Origin: Aureimonas sp. SK2
GTDB lineage: Bacteria > Pseudomonadota > Alphaproteobacteria > Rhizobiales > Rhizobiaceae
Reading direction: 5' to 3'
NCBI RefSeq assembly: GCF_029813115.1
Contig: NZ_JAPZDS010000006.1
Location: 124,001 to 188,000 of the forward strand
Length of the DNA: 64,000 nucleotides
Of the stretch, positions 46,618 through 54,725 are shown one piece after another. Each line of letters starts with the position of its first letter. Position 1 is the stretch's first letter. A model generated the notes under the pieces. It made no database searches and was not told the DNA's origin. It was given only the letters and a program-made list of their open reading frames with translations. The position numbers and the translations under genes are program-made.

Positions 46618-47569
46618 GCTTCGGAATGTTCCCGGATAGAGGACGATCGCGCCCGCAATGGTGAGCGCCGACGGTGCCGTTCGGGCGATAGGCTCCCGAG
46701 GGTTCCGTCGGGCGCTCTTAACAAAGCGCCGATGGCGAAGGAAGAGCTCAGGGCGCGGCGTGTCCGGGCGAATGGGCGTTGCAGGCATCCGTCCAGGGTC
46801 ATGTCGATCCGCGCCGCCCGAGAGGCCAGGCACCGCCATACCGTCATGGCCGACAGAGCCACCAGCACCCAGGAGACGAGGACGTCCGAGAGGAAATGGC
46901 TGCCGAACGCGATCCGGTTGACGGAGAAGGCGGCGGCGAGCACCGCAAGAAGCAGGACGACGGCCGCCCGCCAACGTCGAGGAACGAGCAGCGCCAGCAT
47001 CGGCAGCACGGCGGCCGACGCGGCTTCGCCCGACGAGAAGAGCAGTTGCGGAGGCAGGCATCCGAGAACTGCCAAGCGGTTGTGAAGCGATCCTGGCCAC
47101 CGAAAGCCAGAACATCCTGCGGGCGCGCGCGGCCGATCGTGTTCTTGAGGAGGTGCACGATTCCGAGCGGCCCGACCAGATAGGTCCCGAGGATGCTGAG
47201 GACGACGGTCGGACGGGGCAGGCGAACGACGAATGTCGTCGCACCGAGGCTGCGGCCGAGCAGCGCCATGATGAGACCGCCGACGATCCCGATCGGCAGC
47301 ACACGGTTGAGGTCGCGCAGCGCGAGGAGTGTCGGATCGTGCGACAGGGGAAAGCCGCCGCTTTCCGGAGCGAAGAGACCTGAAGCCCATAGGTCGAGCT
47401 TCGGGGCAGCGGCGAAGACGGCGCTCACGACGACGAGAGTTGCCACGAGGACGAGGGGCGTGTCGCTGCCGGTGCCGGAGGCGGCCAGTCTGTATCGACG
47501 GGTCGCGGACATACAGAAGGTCATCGCGCAGGGCATCGCGCCCCCATACCGCCTCGACGATGCCGACAT
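46545..47569 (-). pseudogene. PAP2 superfamily phosphatase broken by a frameshift
   Basis: Membrane phosphatase of lipid or isoprenoid phosphates read in two frames. The first frame starts at ATG 47569 (GGGGAG upstream). It contains membrane helices and the first PAP2 motif KNTIGRARP, and runs on to [16 protein letters not shown]. The second frame continues [16 protein letters not shown] and [17 protein letters not shown], the second and third PAP2 motifs in the SGE variant seen in rhizobial members. Joining them requires one inserted base near 47036-47046. The second frame then runs past the expected end into argG (stop 46545), so the C-terminus may be altered too. It may be a pseudogene or a sequence error. 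Confidence 0.8.
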
Positions 47570-47750
47570 ACCTGGCTCCCCTTGGTCCTTAGCTGGCGAA
47601 ATAGCGGCGCAGCTTTCCTAGGGGTGCGAGATGACGTAGGAGTGATCCTGCGATGACGGCGGTGCGACAGCGGCTCGCGACCGGCTGCCGCTGCTACGTC
47701 GCGCATCTCTGGAAGCGCCGGCTTCGGACCGGCACGTCGGTCGAGGCCGC

Positions 47751-48389
47751 ATGACCTTTCTGCCGGACTTTTCTGCGCTCCTGGCCTTCACGGTCGCGGC
47801 CGTGGTCCTGACGATCACACCAGGTCCGGACATGACGCTTTTCCTGGGGCGGACGCTCGCGCAGGGGCGGGCGGCTGGCTTTGCGGCCTATTGCGGCGCC
47901 TGTACCGGATCGCTGATCCACACGACGCTGGCCGCCGTTGGCCTGTCGACCCTGATCGCCGCCTCGCCCGAGGCGTTTCTGGCGCTGAAGGTGGTGGGGG
48001 CGGCCTATCTCGTGTGGCTCGCCGTCCAGGCCATCCGTCACGGATCGTCGCTTTCGGTGGAGCGGGGCAAGGTGCCGCCCCAGTCCTTCGCGGCCAACTG
48101 GGCGACGGGGATCGGGATCAACCTCCTGAACCCCAAGATCATCCTGTTCTTCGTGACCTTCCTGCCCCAGTTCGTCGCGGTGGGCGACCCGCATGCGGGG
48201 GGCAAGCTGTTCTTTCTCGGCGTCTACTTCATCGTCGTTGCGACGCCGATCACCGTGGCGATGATCTTCGCCGCCGACCGGATCGCGGCGACGCTGAAGG
48301 GCAAGCCGGCGGTGATGCGGTTCATCGACTGGCTCTTCGCCTCGGTCTTCTCCGCCTTCGCCATCCACATCCTGCTCGCCCGCGCCTGA
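47751..48389 (+). CDS. LysE/RhtB family amino-acid exporter
   Basis: Inner-membrane exporter of 212 residues with about five to six helices. It starts MTFLPDFSALLAFTVAAVVLT and has the family motif TPGPDM (about 23-28), GRAAGFAAYCGACTGSLIH (about 40-58) and NLLNPKIILFFVTFLPQF (about 123-140). The substrate is probably an amino acid or derivative. It is convergent with the glutathione transferase gene; the two stops are 3 nt apart. Confidence 0.92.
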   Translation: MTFLPDFSALLAFTVAAVVLTITPGPDMTLFLGRTLAQGRAAGFAAYCGACTGSLIHTTLAAVGLSTLIAASPEAFLALKVVGAAYLVWLAVQAIRHGSSLSVERGKVPPQSFAANWATGIGINLLNPKIILFFVTFLPQFVAVGDPHAGGKLFFLGVYFIVVATPITVAMIFAADRIAATLKGKPAVMRFIDWLFASVFSAFAIHILLARA

Positions 48390-48392
48390 TCC

Positions 48393-49052
48393 TCAGGCGT
48401 AGGCGTAGGGACCGCCCTTCTCCAGCGCCGCCCGGTAGGCGGGCCGCGCATGGATGCGCTCCACGAAGGCCGAGAGGTTCCGCCGCCCGTCGAAGCCGAT
48501 GCGCGAGCCGGCCGCCTCCAGCGGGAAGCTCATCATCACGTCGGCCAGCGTCGGCTCGAGGCCTGCGAACCAGCCCGTCTTCGCCAGCGCCTCATCCCAA
48601 TAGTCGAGAAGCTCGGCGAGGCGGGGCTTCAGAAGCTTCGCATCGACGCCCCGCATCAGCGCCTTGGCGACCGGCCGGATGGGGAACGGGGCCTGGGAGG
48701 GGATGCGCGCGAAGACCAGCTTCATGAAGAGCGGCGGCATGGCGGAGCCTTCCGCATGGTGCAGGAAGTGCTGCATCCGCCACCAGTCGGCGGTGTCCGG
48801 CGTGGGCTGGAAGCGGCCGCCGCCATAGGTCTCGGCGATATAGGCGACGATGGCGCCGGTCTCGGCGAGCGTCAGGTCGCCGTCGGTGAGGACGGGGGAT
48901 TTTCCAAGCGGATGCACCGCCTTCAGTTCCGGCGGCGCGGCCAAGCTCGGAAGACGCTCGTAGCGGCGGATCTCGTATGGGACGCCGAGCTCCTCGAGCA
49001 GCCAGAGGACTCGTTGCGAGCGCGAGTTGTTGAGGTGATGGATCACGATCAT
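48393..49052 (-). CDS. Glutathione S-transferase family protein
   Basis: A 219-residue protein with the thioredoxin-like N-domain, IHHLNNSRSQRVLWLLEELG (Ser/Asn of the glutathione site near residues 8-12), and the cis-Pro and glutathione gamma-Glu site in GKSPVLTDGDLTLAETGAI. The helical C-domain begins near residue 90 and contains EPTLADVMMSFPLE. It is probably a detoxifying transferase; the substrate is unknown. Confidence 0.93.
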   Translation of the reverse strand: MIVIHHLNNSRSQRVLWLLEELGVPYEIRRYERLPSLAAPPELKAVHPLGKSPVLTDGDLTLAETGAIVAYIAETYGGGRFQPTPDTADWWRMQHFLHHAEGSAMPPLFMKLVFARIPSQAPFPIRPVAKALMRGVDAKLLKPRLAELLDYWDEALAKTGWFAGLEPTLADVMMSFPLEAAGSRIGFDGRRNLSAFVERIHARPAYRAALEKGGPYAYA

Positions 49053-49097
49053 GCCCGGCGAACTGGCACGATCGGAGAGGGCGGCAAGGGGCGTGGC

Positions 49098-49320
49098 CTA
49101 CTTCCCCGCCGCCTTGCGCAGCGCCTCGGCCATCCGGTCCTGGCCAGCCCGGCCCTTCTTCCTGGAACCACTCCAGGACCTCGGAATCGACGCGCAGCGT
49201 CACCTGCTCGCGCCGTCCGGGGATCGCCGGCGCCTCGCGGACGCGCTCCGTGGGCTTCACGGTCGCGGCCTTGAAGGCCGCCTCGGCGGCATCGCGCGGG
49301 TTGGTCGGGCGTCGGGCCAT
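49098..49320 (-). pseudogene. BrnA-like antitoxin-family protein with a frameshift
   Basis: The ATG at 49320 opens MARRPTNPRDAAEAAFKAA and reaches the BrnA signature EQVTLRVDSEVLEWFQEEGPGW. At that point the frame changes: removing one C from GGCTGGCCAGG (near 49142) gives QDRMAEALRKAAGK followed by TAG at 49098. The length (223 nt, one more than a multiple of three) fits a one-base insertion in a 73-residue gene. As written, the frame runs on into unrelated sequence. No BrnT toxin gene is adjacent. It may be a real mutation or a sequence error. Confidence 0.75.
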
Positions 49321-49331
49321 GGGAGGTTCCT

Positions 49332-49769
49332 TCAGGCTGGGGGAGGGGGAGGCGTTGCCTCGCGACGGCGCCAGCCGCCTGCGCCGTGCCCGGCGACGAT
49401 CCAATAGACGAGACCGAAGGCGAGCCCGGCGACGATCATCGCCGTTTCCAGAGACGCGCTGCCCGCGCCCGGCGGGATGTGCGCGGCCATGAATCCGGCG
49501 GCGAGCCCGGCCGCCGCATGGAGGAGGATCGAGCGCTTGCCGAGCGCCTCGGTCAGAACCATGAACACGCCCCAGGGCAGCAGGGCGGCGGTTCCGACCT
49601 GAGCCGCCTGCGCGAAGAAGCCGAGCGACAGCTCCGTCCAGACGAAGGGGTCGATCGCCGCCGCGGAAGGCAGGTCGATGAAGGGCCAGAGCAGCGCGAA
49701 GCTCGCGGCGAAGCAGGCCAGCACGAAGCCGACCGGGATCAGGAACAGGAAGCGCAGGACCTGGGCCAC
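49332..49769 (-). CDS. Hypothetical membrane protein
   Basis: A 145-residue protein with four predicted hydrophobic helices (about 5-32, 48-68, 78-98, 108-128) and a short basic Pro-rich tail (RRREATPPPPPA). It starts MAQVLRFLFLIPVGFVLACF. No catalytic motif is visible. Similar small four-helix proteins next to rlmN occur in rhizobia (recollection, not checked). It lies 22 nt after the rlmN stop in the same direction, so cotranscription is likely. Confidence 0.75.
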   Translation of the reverse strand: MAQVLRFLFLIPVGFVLACFAASFALLWPFIDLPSAAAIDPFVWTELSLGFFAQAAQVGTAALLPWGVFMVLTEALGKRSILLHAAAGLAAGFMAAHIPPGAGSASLETAMIVAGLAFGLVYWIVAGHGAGGWRRREATPPPPPA

Positions 49770-49791
49770 GCGGGGGAAGCGCCTCGGTTCG

Positions 49792-51021
49792 TCAGCCCGC
49801 GACCGCCGCCTCCAGCGCCAGCCGGTCGCCGCGCTTCATGCGCTCGGACTCGGACTTGAGCTGGCCGCAGGCGGCGAAGATGTCGCGCCCGCGCGGCGTG
49901 CGGATCGGGGAGGCGTAGCCGGCCTGGTTCACGAGATCGGCGAAGCGCTCGATCTGATCCCAGTCCGAGCACTCGTAAGGCGACCCCGGCCAGGGGTTGA
50001 AGGGGATCAGGTTGATCTTGGCCGGAATGCCCTTGAGGAGCCGCACCAGCTCGCGCGCGTCGGCGAGGCTGTCGTTAACGCCCTTCAGCATCACGTATTC
50101 GAAGGTGATGCGCCGGGCGTTGGAGAGGCCGGGATAGGCGCGGCAGGCGTCCATCAGCTCCTTGATCGGGTACTTCTTGTTGATCGGCACGAGCACGTCG
50201 CGCAGCTCGTCCGTCACCGCGTGGAGCGAGATGGCGAGCATGACGCCCATCTCCTCGCCTGTCTTCGGGATCATCGGCACGACGCCGGAGGTCGAGAGCG
50301 TAATGCGGCGCTTGGACAGGGCCAGCCCGTCGCCGTCCGAGACGACGGCCAGCGCGGACTTCACGTTGTCGTAGTTATACAGAGGCTCGCCCATGCCCAT
50401 CATGACGACGTTGGACACGAGGCGCCCTTCGGACGGCACGATCGCGCCCTGCGGCGTCGCGGCGTCGGGGAAGTCGCCGAGCCGCTCGCGCGCGGTCAGC
50501 ACCTGGCCGACGATCTCGGAGGGCTCGAGATTGCGCACGAGGCGCTGCGTGCCGGTGTGGCAGAAGGTGCATGTGAGCGTGCAGCCGACCTGGGACGAGA
50601 CGCAGAGCGTGCCGCGCCCTTCCTCGGGAATGTAGACGGTCTCGATCTCGACCGGGCGCCCGGCGCCGCGCGAGGGGAAGCGGAACAGCCACTTGCGCGT
50701 GCCGTCGACGGAAATCTGCTCCTCGACGATCTCCGGCCGGGCGATCTCGAAATGCTGGTCCAGCGTCGCGCGCAGGTCCTTCGAGACATTGGCCATCTGC
50801 GAGATGTCCTTGACCCCGCGCACGTAGAGCCAGTGCCAGAGCTGCTGGACGCGCATCCTGGCCTGCTTGGCGGGAATGCCGGCCTCGACCAGCGCGGCGC
50901 CCATCTCCTCGCGCGACAGGCCGAGCAGCGAGCGCTTCGCAAGGGCCGGCGCCGCCGAGAGGGCGGGGGCGGCCGGACGCAGGGCTTGCGCGGAATTCGT
51001 GAGATCGATCGACACGCTCAT
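49792..51021 (-). CDS. rlmN: 23S rRNA / tRNA adenine-C2 methyltransferase RlmN
   Basis: Radical SAM enzyme that methylates A2503 of 23S rRNA and A37 of some tRNAs. The 409-residue protein has the CX3CX2C cluster site, GCTLTCTFC, after CVSSQV. SAM-binding [13 protein letters not shown] and the catalytic C-terminal Cys in FAACGQL are present. N-terminal helices (about 30-110) fit the RlmN HhH domain. Length and motifs are normal. A membrane-protein gene follows at 22 nt. Confidence 0.96.
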   Translation of the reverse strand: MSVSIDLTNSAQALRPAAPALSAAPALAKRSLLGLSREEMGAALVEAGIPAKQARMRVQQLWHWLYVRGVKDISQMANVSKDLRATLDQHFEIARPEIVEEQISVDGTRKWLFRFPSRGAGRPVEIETVYIPEEGRGTLCVSSQVGCTLTCTFCHTGTQRLVRNLEPSEIVGQVLTARERLGDFPDAATPQGAIVPSEGRLVSNVVMMGMGEPLYNYDNVKSALAVVSDGDGLALSKRRITLSTSGVVPMIPKTGEEMGVMLAISLHAVTDELRDVLVPINKKYPIKELMDACRAYPGLSNARRITFEYVMLKGVNDSLADARELVRLLKGIPAKINLIPFNPWPGSPYECSDWDQIERFADLVNQAGYASPIRTPRGRDIFAACGQLKSESERMKRGDRLALEAAVAG

Positions 51022-51163
51022 GGATGCACCTTGCCCATGCGAGGCGGCGATCTGCCCCGCTTTCCGCTCTGCTCTTCGTCTGGATCGGTTTCAAATGATC
51101 CGAAACGGGCGATTTCGCAAGGGCTTGGACGCGATTGCCTGCCATGCGGGGACACGCGGACAC

Positions 51164-51190
51164 GAAAAAGGCGCCGGATCGACCGGCGCC
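51164..51190 (-). terminator. Intrinsic terminator after ialB
   Basis: GGCGCCGG (51170-51177), loop ATCGA, CCGGCGCC (51183-51190). On the minus strand the 8-bp GC stem is followed by T5 (51169-51165), 30 nt after the ialB stop. Confidence 0.85.
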
Positions 51191-51220
51191 TCCGCACGTC
51201 TTCGGCTTTCGCCGGAATGC

Positions 51221-51721
51221 CTACTTGCAGCTCGACAGCGAGTTGATCGCCGCCGTCACGCCGGACAGGGAGTAGGTGTAGTTGGTCTGCGTGCCGCGCT
51301 GGGACACGGCATCCACCTTCATCGCCCTGCCGGCCTTGAGCGCCGCCACGAGTTGGGGTTCCTCGGCGGCGTTCTCCACCCAGGCGCTCTCGCCGCGCGT
51401 GAACAGGGTGAATTTCTTGCCGTCGATGTCGACCGTGACCTTGGAGCCGTCGCGCATGGGATAGCCCATGACGACCTGCGGCTCAAAGGCGCTCTTGTTG
51501 CTGGGCTTCTGGGAGACGAGGAAGAAGATGTCGCCGTGATCGACGCTGGAGGGCTGCATCGTCTTCGGCGTCGAAAGGATGTAGCACACCTTCGAGCCGC
51601 TGGCGTCGTAGGAATAGCTGCCCCAATCGTTGAACTGGTTGACGCGGGTCGGTGTCTGGGCGGCAGACGCCACGCTGGAGAGCGCCACCATCGCCACCGC
51701 CGCCGTCAGAGCATACTTCAT
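51221..51721 (-). CDS. Invasion-associated locus B (IalB) family protein
   Basis: Periplasmic protein of 166 residues with a Sec signal peptide (MKYALTAAVAMVALSSVASA). The mature part has NDWGSYSYDASGSKVCYILS, SKVTVDIDGKKFTLFTRG and the C-terminal Cys pair partner in INSLSSCK, as in IalB proteins. The founding member promotes erythrocyte invasion by Bartonella, but the family is widespread in harmless rhizobia and the role is unknown. The ATG at 51721 was chosen for the signal peptide. Confidence 0.9.
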   Translation of the reverse strand: MKYALTAAVAMVALSSVASAAQTPTRVNQFNDWGSYSYDASGSKVCYILSTPKTMQPSSVDHGDIFFLVSQKPSNKSAFEPQVVMGYPMRDGSKVTVDIDGKKFTLFTRGESAWVENAAEEPQLVAALKAGRAMKVDAVSQRGTQTNYTYSLSGVTAAINSLSSCK

Positions 51722-51971
51722 GGAAGAGTTTCCCCGCTTGGTCCGGAAATGCCATTCGACGCACGGCCCGTCGGCAGGCCGTGCGCGCTCAAGGCCGCAG
51801 GGTGGGCTCAAAGCCTTTCCACAGGGTAAACGAACCGGAAATTCCCGAACACGCGTTCGAGACGTCCCGTCGTCGGGTGAACGACCCCAAAGTGGCTGAA
51901 ACTTCGCCAGGCGACCGAGAGGACGAGAACGGAACGATTGGGGCGATAGTGGGACAGCGTCCTCGCAAGGT

Positions 51972-52433
51972 TCAGGCGGTGCGGGGGAAGGCCTCGTCCG
52001 CGTCCTTCAAGGTTTCGCGAGCCCGCTCGTAGTGCTCCGGCCGGATGTTCTTCTGGACCGCGGTGAAGGCCGCGAGGAGGACGGCGGCGTCGTCGGTGAA
52101 GCCGAGGCCGAAGATGAAGTCTGGCACCACGTCGAAGGGCAGCACGAAGTAGGCGAGCGCGGCGAGCAGCACGCCGCGCGAGGCGGCGGGCGTCTGCGGA
52201 TCGAGCGCGCAGTGGTAGGAGGCGACGACGTCCTCCATGAATGGGATGTGCCGCGCCGCGCGCTTCAAGGTCGAGAAGAAGCCCTTGCGCACCTTGTGTT
52301 CCTGCCGGGCCTGCTCCGCCTCGTCGCCGGGCAGGAGGATCTCGCCCACCAGAACCTCGTCCGGCGCGGTCGGAGCGGCATTGCCCGTTTCGCTGAGGCT
52401 CTTGCCGATCGTGGGTCCGCTCTCGCCCGTCAT
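51972..52433 (-). CDS. DUF1232 (YkvA-like) membrane protein
   Basis: A 153-residue protein with a hydrophilic N-terminus and the DUF1232 core LLAALAYFVLPFDVVPDFI (about 93-111), which contains the family LPxDxxPD motif. AGGAG lies 7 nt before the ATG at 52433. The function of the family is unknown. The 250 nt upstream of 51,972, towards ialB, contain no gene. Confidence 0.88.
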   Translation of the reverse strand: MTGESGPTIGKSLSETGNAAPTAPDEVLVGEILLPGDEAEQARQEHKVRKGFFSTLKRAARHIPFMEDVVASYHCALDPQTPAASRGVLLAALAYFVLPFDVVPDFIFGLGFTDDAAVLLAAFTAVQKNIRPEHYERARETLKDADEAFPRTA

Positions 52434-52509
52434 GCCCGTCTCCTGCCGTGGTATCCCGGCGATATGGCGCGCGCCCGGCCGGCTTTCAAACCGGCCGGGC
52501 CGCCGTTCG

Positions 52510-53091
52510 TCAGCGTGCGGCGTAGGCGAGGGCACTCGTGTCGCGCACCGGGGGGACGGCGTCCAGCGGGAACGCCTCCTCCATCACATAGGGGCCGCCG
52601 CCGACCGAATCCTTGGATGAGAAGAGCACGAAGCGAGAGGCCTGGAAGGCTGGGGCGCGAAAGCCGCCGCGCAGGGCGAGGTAGTGGGCAACCTCCTCGC
52701 TCTTGCCGTTGCGCAGGCGCGCCAGCGTCACGTGCGGGGTGAACTTGCGGGCGTCGCAGGGCAGGCCGAGGCGCTTGAGGATGCGGTCGATCTCGCCCTG
52801 GAGGAGGTCGAGCGGCTGCGACGGCTCGACATCGGCATAGACCGAATGCGGCTTCTTGCCGCCGAAGGCACCGAGGCCGCGCAGCGAGACGGGAAAGGGC
52901 GCGCGCGACACGCGGTCGAGCCCGGCCACAATCTCATCGGCCATTCGCGCCTCGACATCGCCGATGAAGCGCAGGGTGAGGTGGTAGTTCTCCGGGTCGA
53001 TCCAGCGGGCGGAAGGCAGGCCGCCGCGCAGGAAGGAGAGCGAAAGCGCGGCGTCGCGCGGGATCTCGAGGGCGGTGAACAGTCTCGGCAT
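52510..53091 (-). CDS. thpR: RNA 2',3'-cyclic phosphodiesterase (ThpR/LigT)
   Basis: 2H phosphoesterase that opens 2',3'-cyclic phosphates on RNA ends. The 193-residue protein has the two HxT motifs, YHLTLRFIGD (His37) and TPHVTLARL (about 128-136). It starts MPRLFTALEIP, the normal family start. It lies 76 nt upstream of the DUF1232 gene on the same strand. The upstream 189 nt to the esterase hold an 18-bp inverted repeat but no gene. Confidence 0.93.
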   Translation of the reverse strand: MPRLFTALEIPRDAALSLSFLRGGLPSARWIDPENYHLTLRFIGDVEARMADEIVAGLDRVSRAPFPVSLRGLGAFGGKKPHSVYADVEPSQPLDLLQGEIDRILKRLGLPCDARKFTPHVTLARLRNGKSEEVAHYLALRGGFRAPAFQASRFVLFSSKDSVGGGPYVMEEAFPLDAVPPVRDTSALAYAAR

Positions 53092-53280
53092 AGCACGATC
53101 CTTCCCGTTCAGGGTCACGCTCGAAACCAGACGCCTGCCTGCCACGAGAAACGCGACCGAGTGCCTTACCCCCGGAAAACTTTCATCACGTATCGTGGAC
53201 TTCAAGGCTTGGCCGAGGCTTCTGCACAGAAGCCGGGCATGCGTTGCTGCGGTGCACCAGCCGGACGGAGGCCTGGGCCG

Positions 53281-53931
53281 TCACCCTTGCGCGGCGGATG
53301 TCTCCAGCGCCTCGATCACTTGCGGCAGGATGCCCTTCACGATCACCGCCACCCCTTGCGCGTTGGGATGCATGTAGTCCCGCTGGTTCAGGGCGCCGTC
53401 GCCGGCCACGCCCTCAAGGAAGAACGGGTAGAGCGGAACGTCGTGCTTGGCCGCGAGCTCGGCATAGATCGGGTTGAAGCGGGCGGCGTAGTCCGGACCC
53501 ATGTTGGGCGGGCTCAGCATGCCTGCGAGGAGAACCTGCGTGTTCGGCCGCGCCGTCAGCTTTTCCAGGATCGCGTCGAGATTGGCGCGCGTCACGTCGG
53601 GGCTGACGCCGCGCAGCGCGTCGTTGGCGCCGAGTTCCACGATTACGACGTCGGCGGAGGCGGGCACCGACCAGTCGAGCCGGGCGAGACCGCCCGTGGT
53701 AGTGTCGCCGGAGACGCCCGCGTTGACGACCCTGGCAGGGTGGCCCGCCGCGTTCAGCGCCGCCTGGAGCTGTTCGGGAAAGGATTCGCCGGGACCGACG
53801 CCGTAGCCGGCCGACAGGCTGTCGCCGAAGGCCACGACTTCCCGGACGGGATCCTGAGCCTTCGCAGGGGCGGCGAGCGCCAGGCCGAGACCGATCGTCA
53901 CGAAGGCGAGAAGCGATTGGAAGCGCTGCAT
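53281..53931 (-). CDS. Arylesterase / TesA-like GDSL hydrolase
   Basis: Periplasmic SGNH esterase or lysophospholipase, 216 residues with a Sec signal peptide (about 1-26, ending APAKAQ). Block I is VAFGDSLSAGYG with nucleophile Ser38. Block III is VIVELGANDALRG and block V is DYMHPNAQG with the Asp-His pair. It is divergent from the ABC transporter genes ybbA-ybbP, the same arrangement as E. coli tesA-ybbA-ybbP, which suggests a joint role at the envelope. Confidence 0.93.
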   Translation of the reverse strand: MQRFQSLLAFVTIGLGLALAAPAKAQDPVREVVAFGDSLSAGYGVGPGESFPEQLQAALNAAGHPARVVNAGVSGDTTTGGLARLDWSVPASADVVIVELGANDALRGVSPDVTRANLDAILEKLTARPNTQVLLAGMLSPPNMGPDYAARFNPIYAELAAKHDVPLYPFFLEGVAGDGALNQRDYMHPNAQGVAVIVKGILPQVIEALETSAAQG

Positions 53932-54017
53932 GGGCCACCCATATTCCGCGTTGCGGCAAGACGCCGGGCGCCGCGCGCCCGGCCGTTTCATGCGCGGGAT
54001 ATAGGAAGGGCGTCGCC

Positions 54018-54725
54018 TTGGCTGAAGCAGCGGTCCGGTTACGAAATGTTCAACTGACGCTGGGAACGGGCCGCAGCGCGGTGCATGTCCTGAAAGGCAT
54101 CGATCTCGACGTGGGGCGGGGCGAGTCCGTCGGCATCGTCGGCCCGTCGGGCTCCGGCAAGTCGACCCTTCTGATGGTTCTTGCGGGCCTGGAGCGCGCC
54201 GACGAAGGGCTGGTCGAGATCGCCGGCCAGGCGCTCGGACCCTTGAGCGAGGACCAGCTCGCCGCCTTTCGCGGGCGGCACGTCGGCATCGTATTTCAAT
54301 CCTTCCACCTCATTCCCAACATGACCGCGCTGGAAAACGTCGCGGTGCCGCTGGAGCTCGCCGGCGTTCCCGACGCCTTCGCGCGCGCCGAACGAGAACT
54401 TGCCGCCGTCGGCCTCGCGCAGCGCGTCACCCACTATCCCGGCGAACTGTCGGGCGGCGAGCAGCAGCGCGTGGCGCTGGCGCGGGCTCTCGCGCCCGAG
54501 CCCGACATCCTGATCGCGGACGAGCCGACCGGCAATCTCGACGGCGAGACCGGCGCGCAGGTCGCCGACCTCCTGTTCTCCGAACAGGCGCGGCGCGGCA
54601 TGACGCTGATCCTCGTGACCCACGACAAGACGCTGGCCGCCCGCTGCGGGCGGGAGGTGGCGGTGCGCTCCGGCCTCATTGAGGCCGGCGGCAAGGCGCC
54701 CGTCTTCGCGGAAGCCGCACAGTGA
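54018..54725 (+). CDS. ybbA: ABC transporter ATPase (YbbA-like)
   Basis: ATPase of a MacB/LolD-type ABC system with the next gene. The 235-residue protein has Walker [10 protein letters not shown], signature [15 protein letters not shown] and Walker [13 protein letters not shown]. The start is TTG at 54018 with AGGAAGG 8-9 nt upstream, 86 nt from the divergent esterase start. Its TGA overlaps the GTG start of the permease gene by 4 nt. Confidence 0.93.
   Translation: MAEAAVRLRNVQLTLGTGRSAVHVLKGIDLDVGRGESVGIVGPSGSGKSTLLMVLAGLERADEGLVEIAGQALGPLSEDQLAAFRGRHVGIVFQSFHLIPNMTALENVAVPLELAGVPDAFARAERELAAVGLAQRVTHYPGELSGGEQQRVALARALAPEPDILIADEPTGNLDGETGAQVADLLFSEQARRGMTLILVTHDKTLAARCGREVAVRSGLIEAGGKAPVFAEAAQ

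Noticed and set aside
53217-53234. Inverted repeat GGCTTCTG-CA-CAGAAGCC between the esterase and thpR genes
   Set aside because: It has a 2-nt loop and no T-run on either strand, so it is not a convincing terminator; an operator role has no other support.
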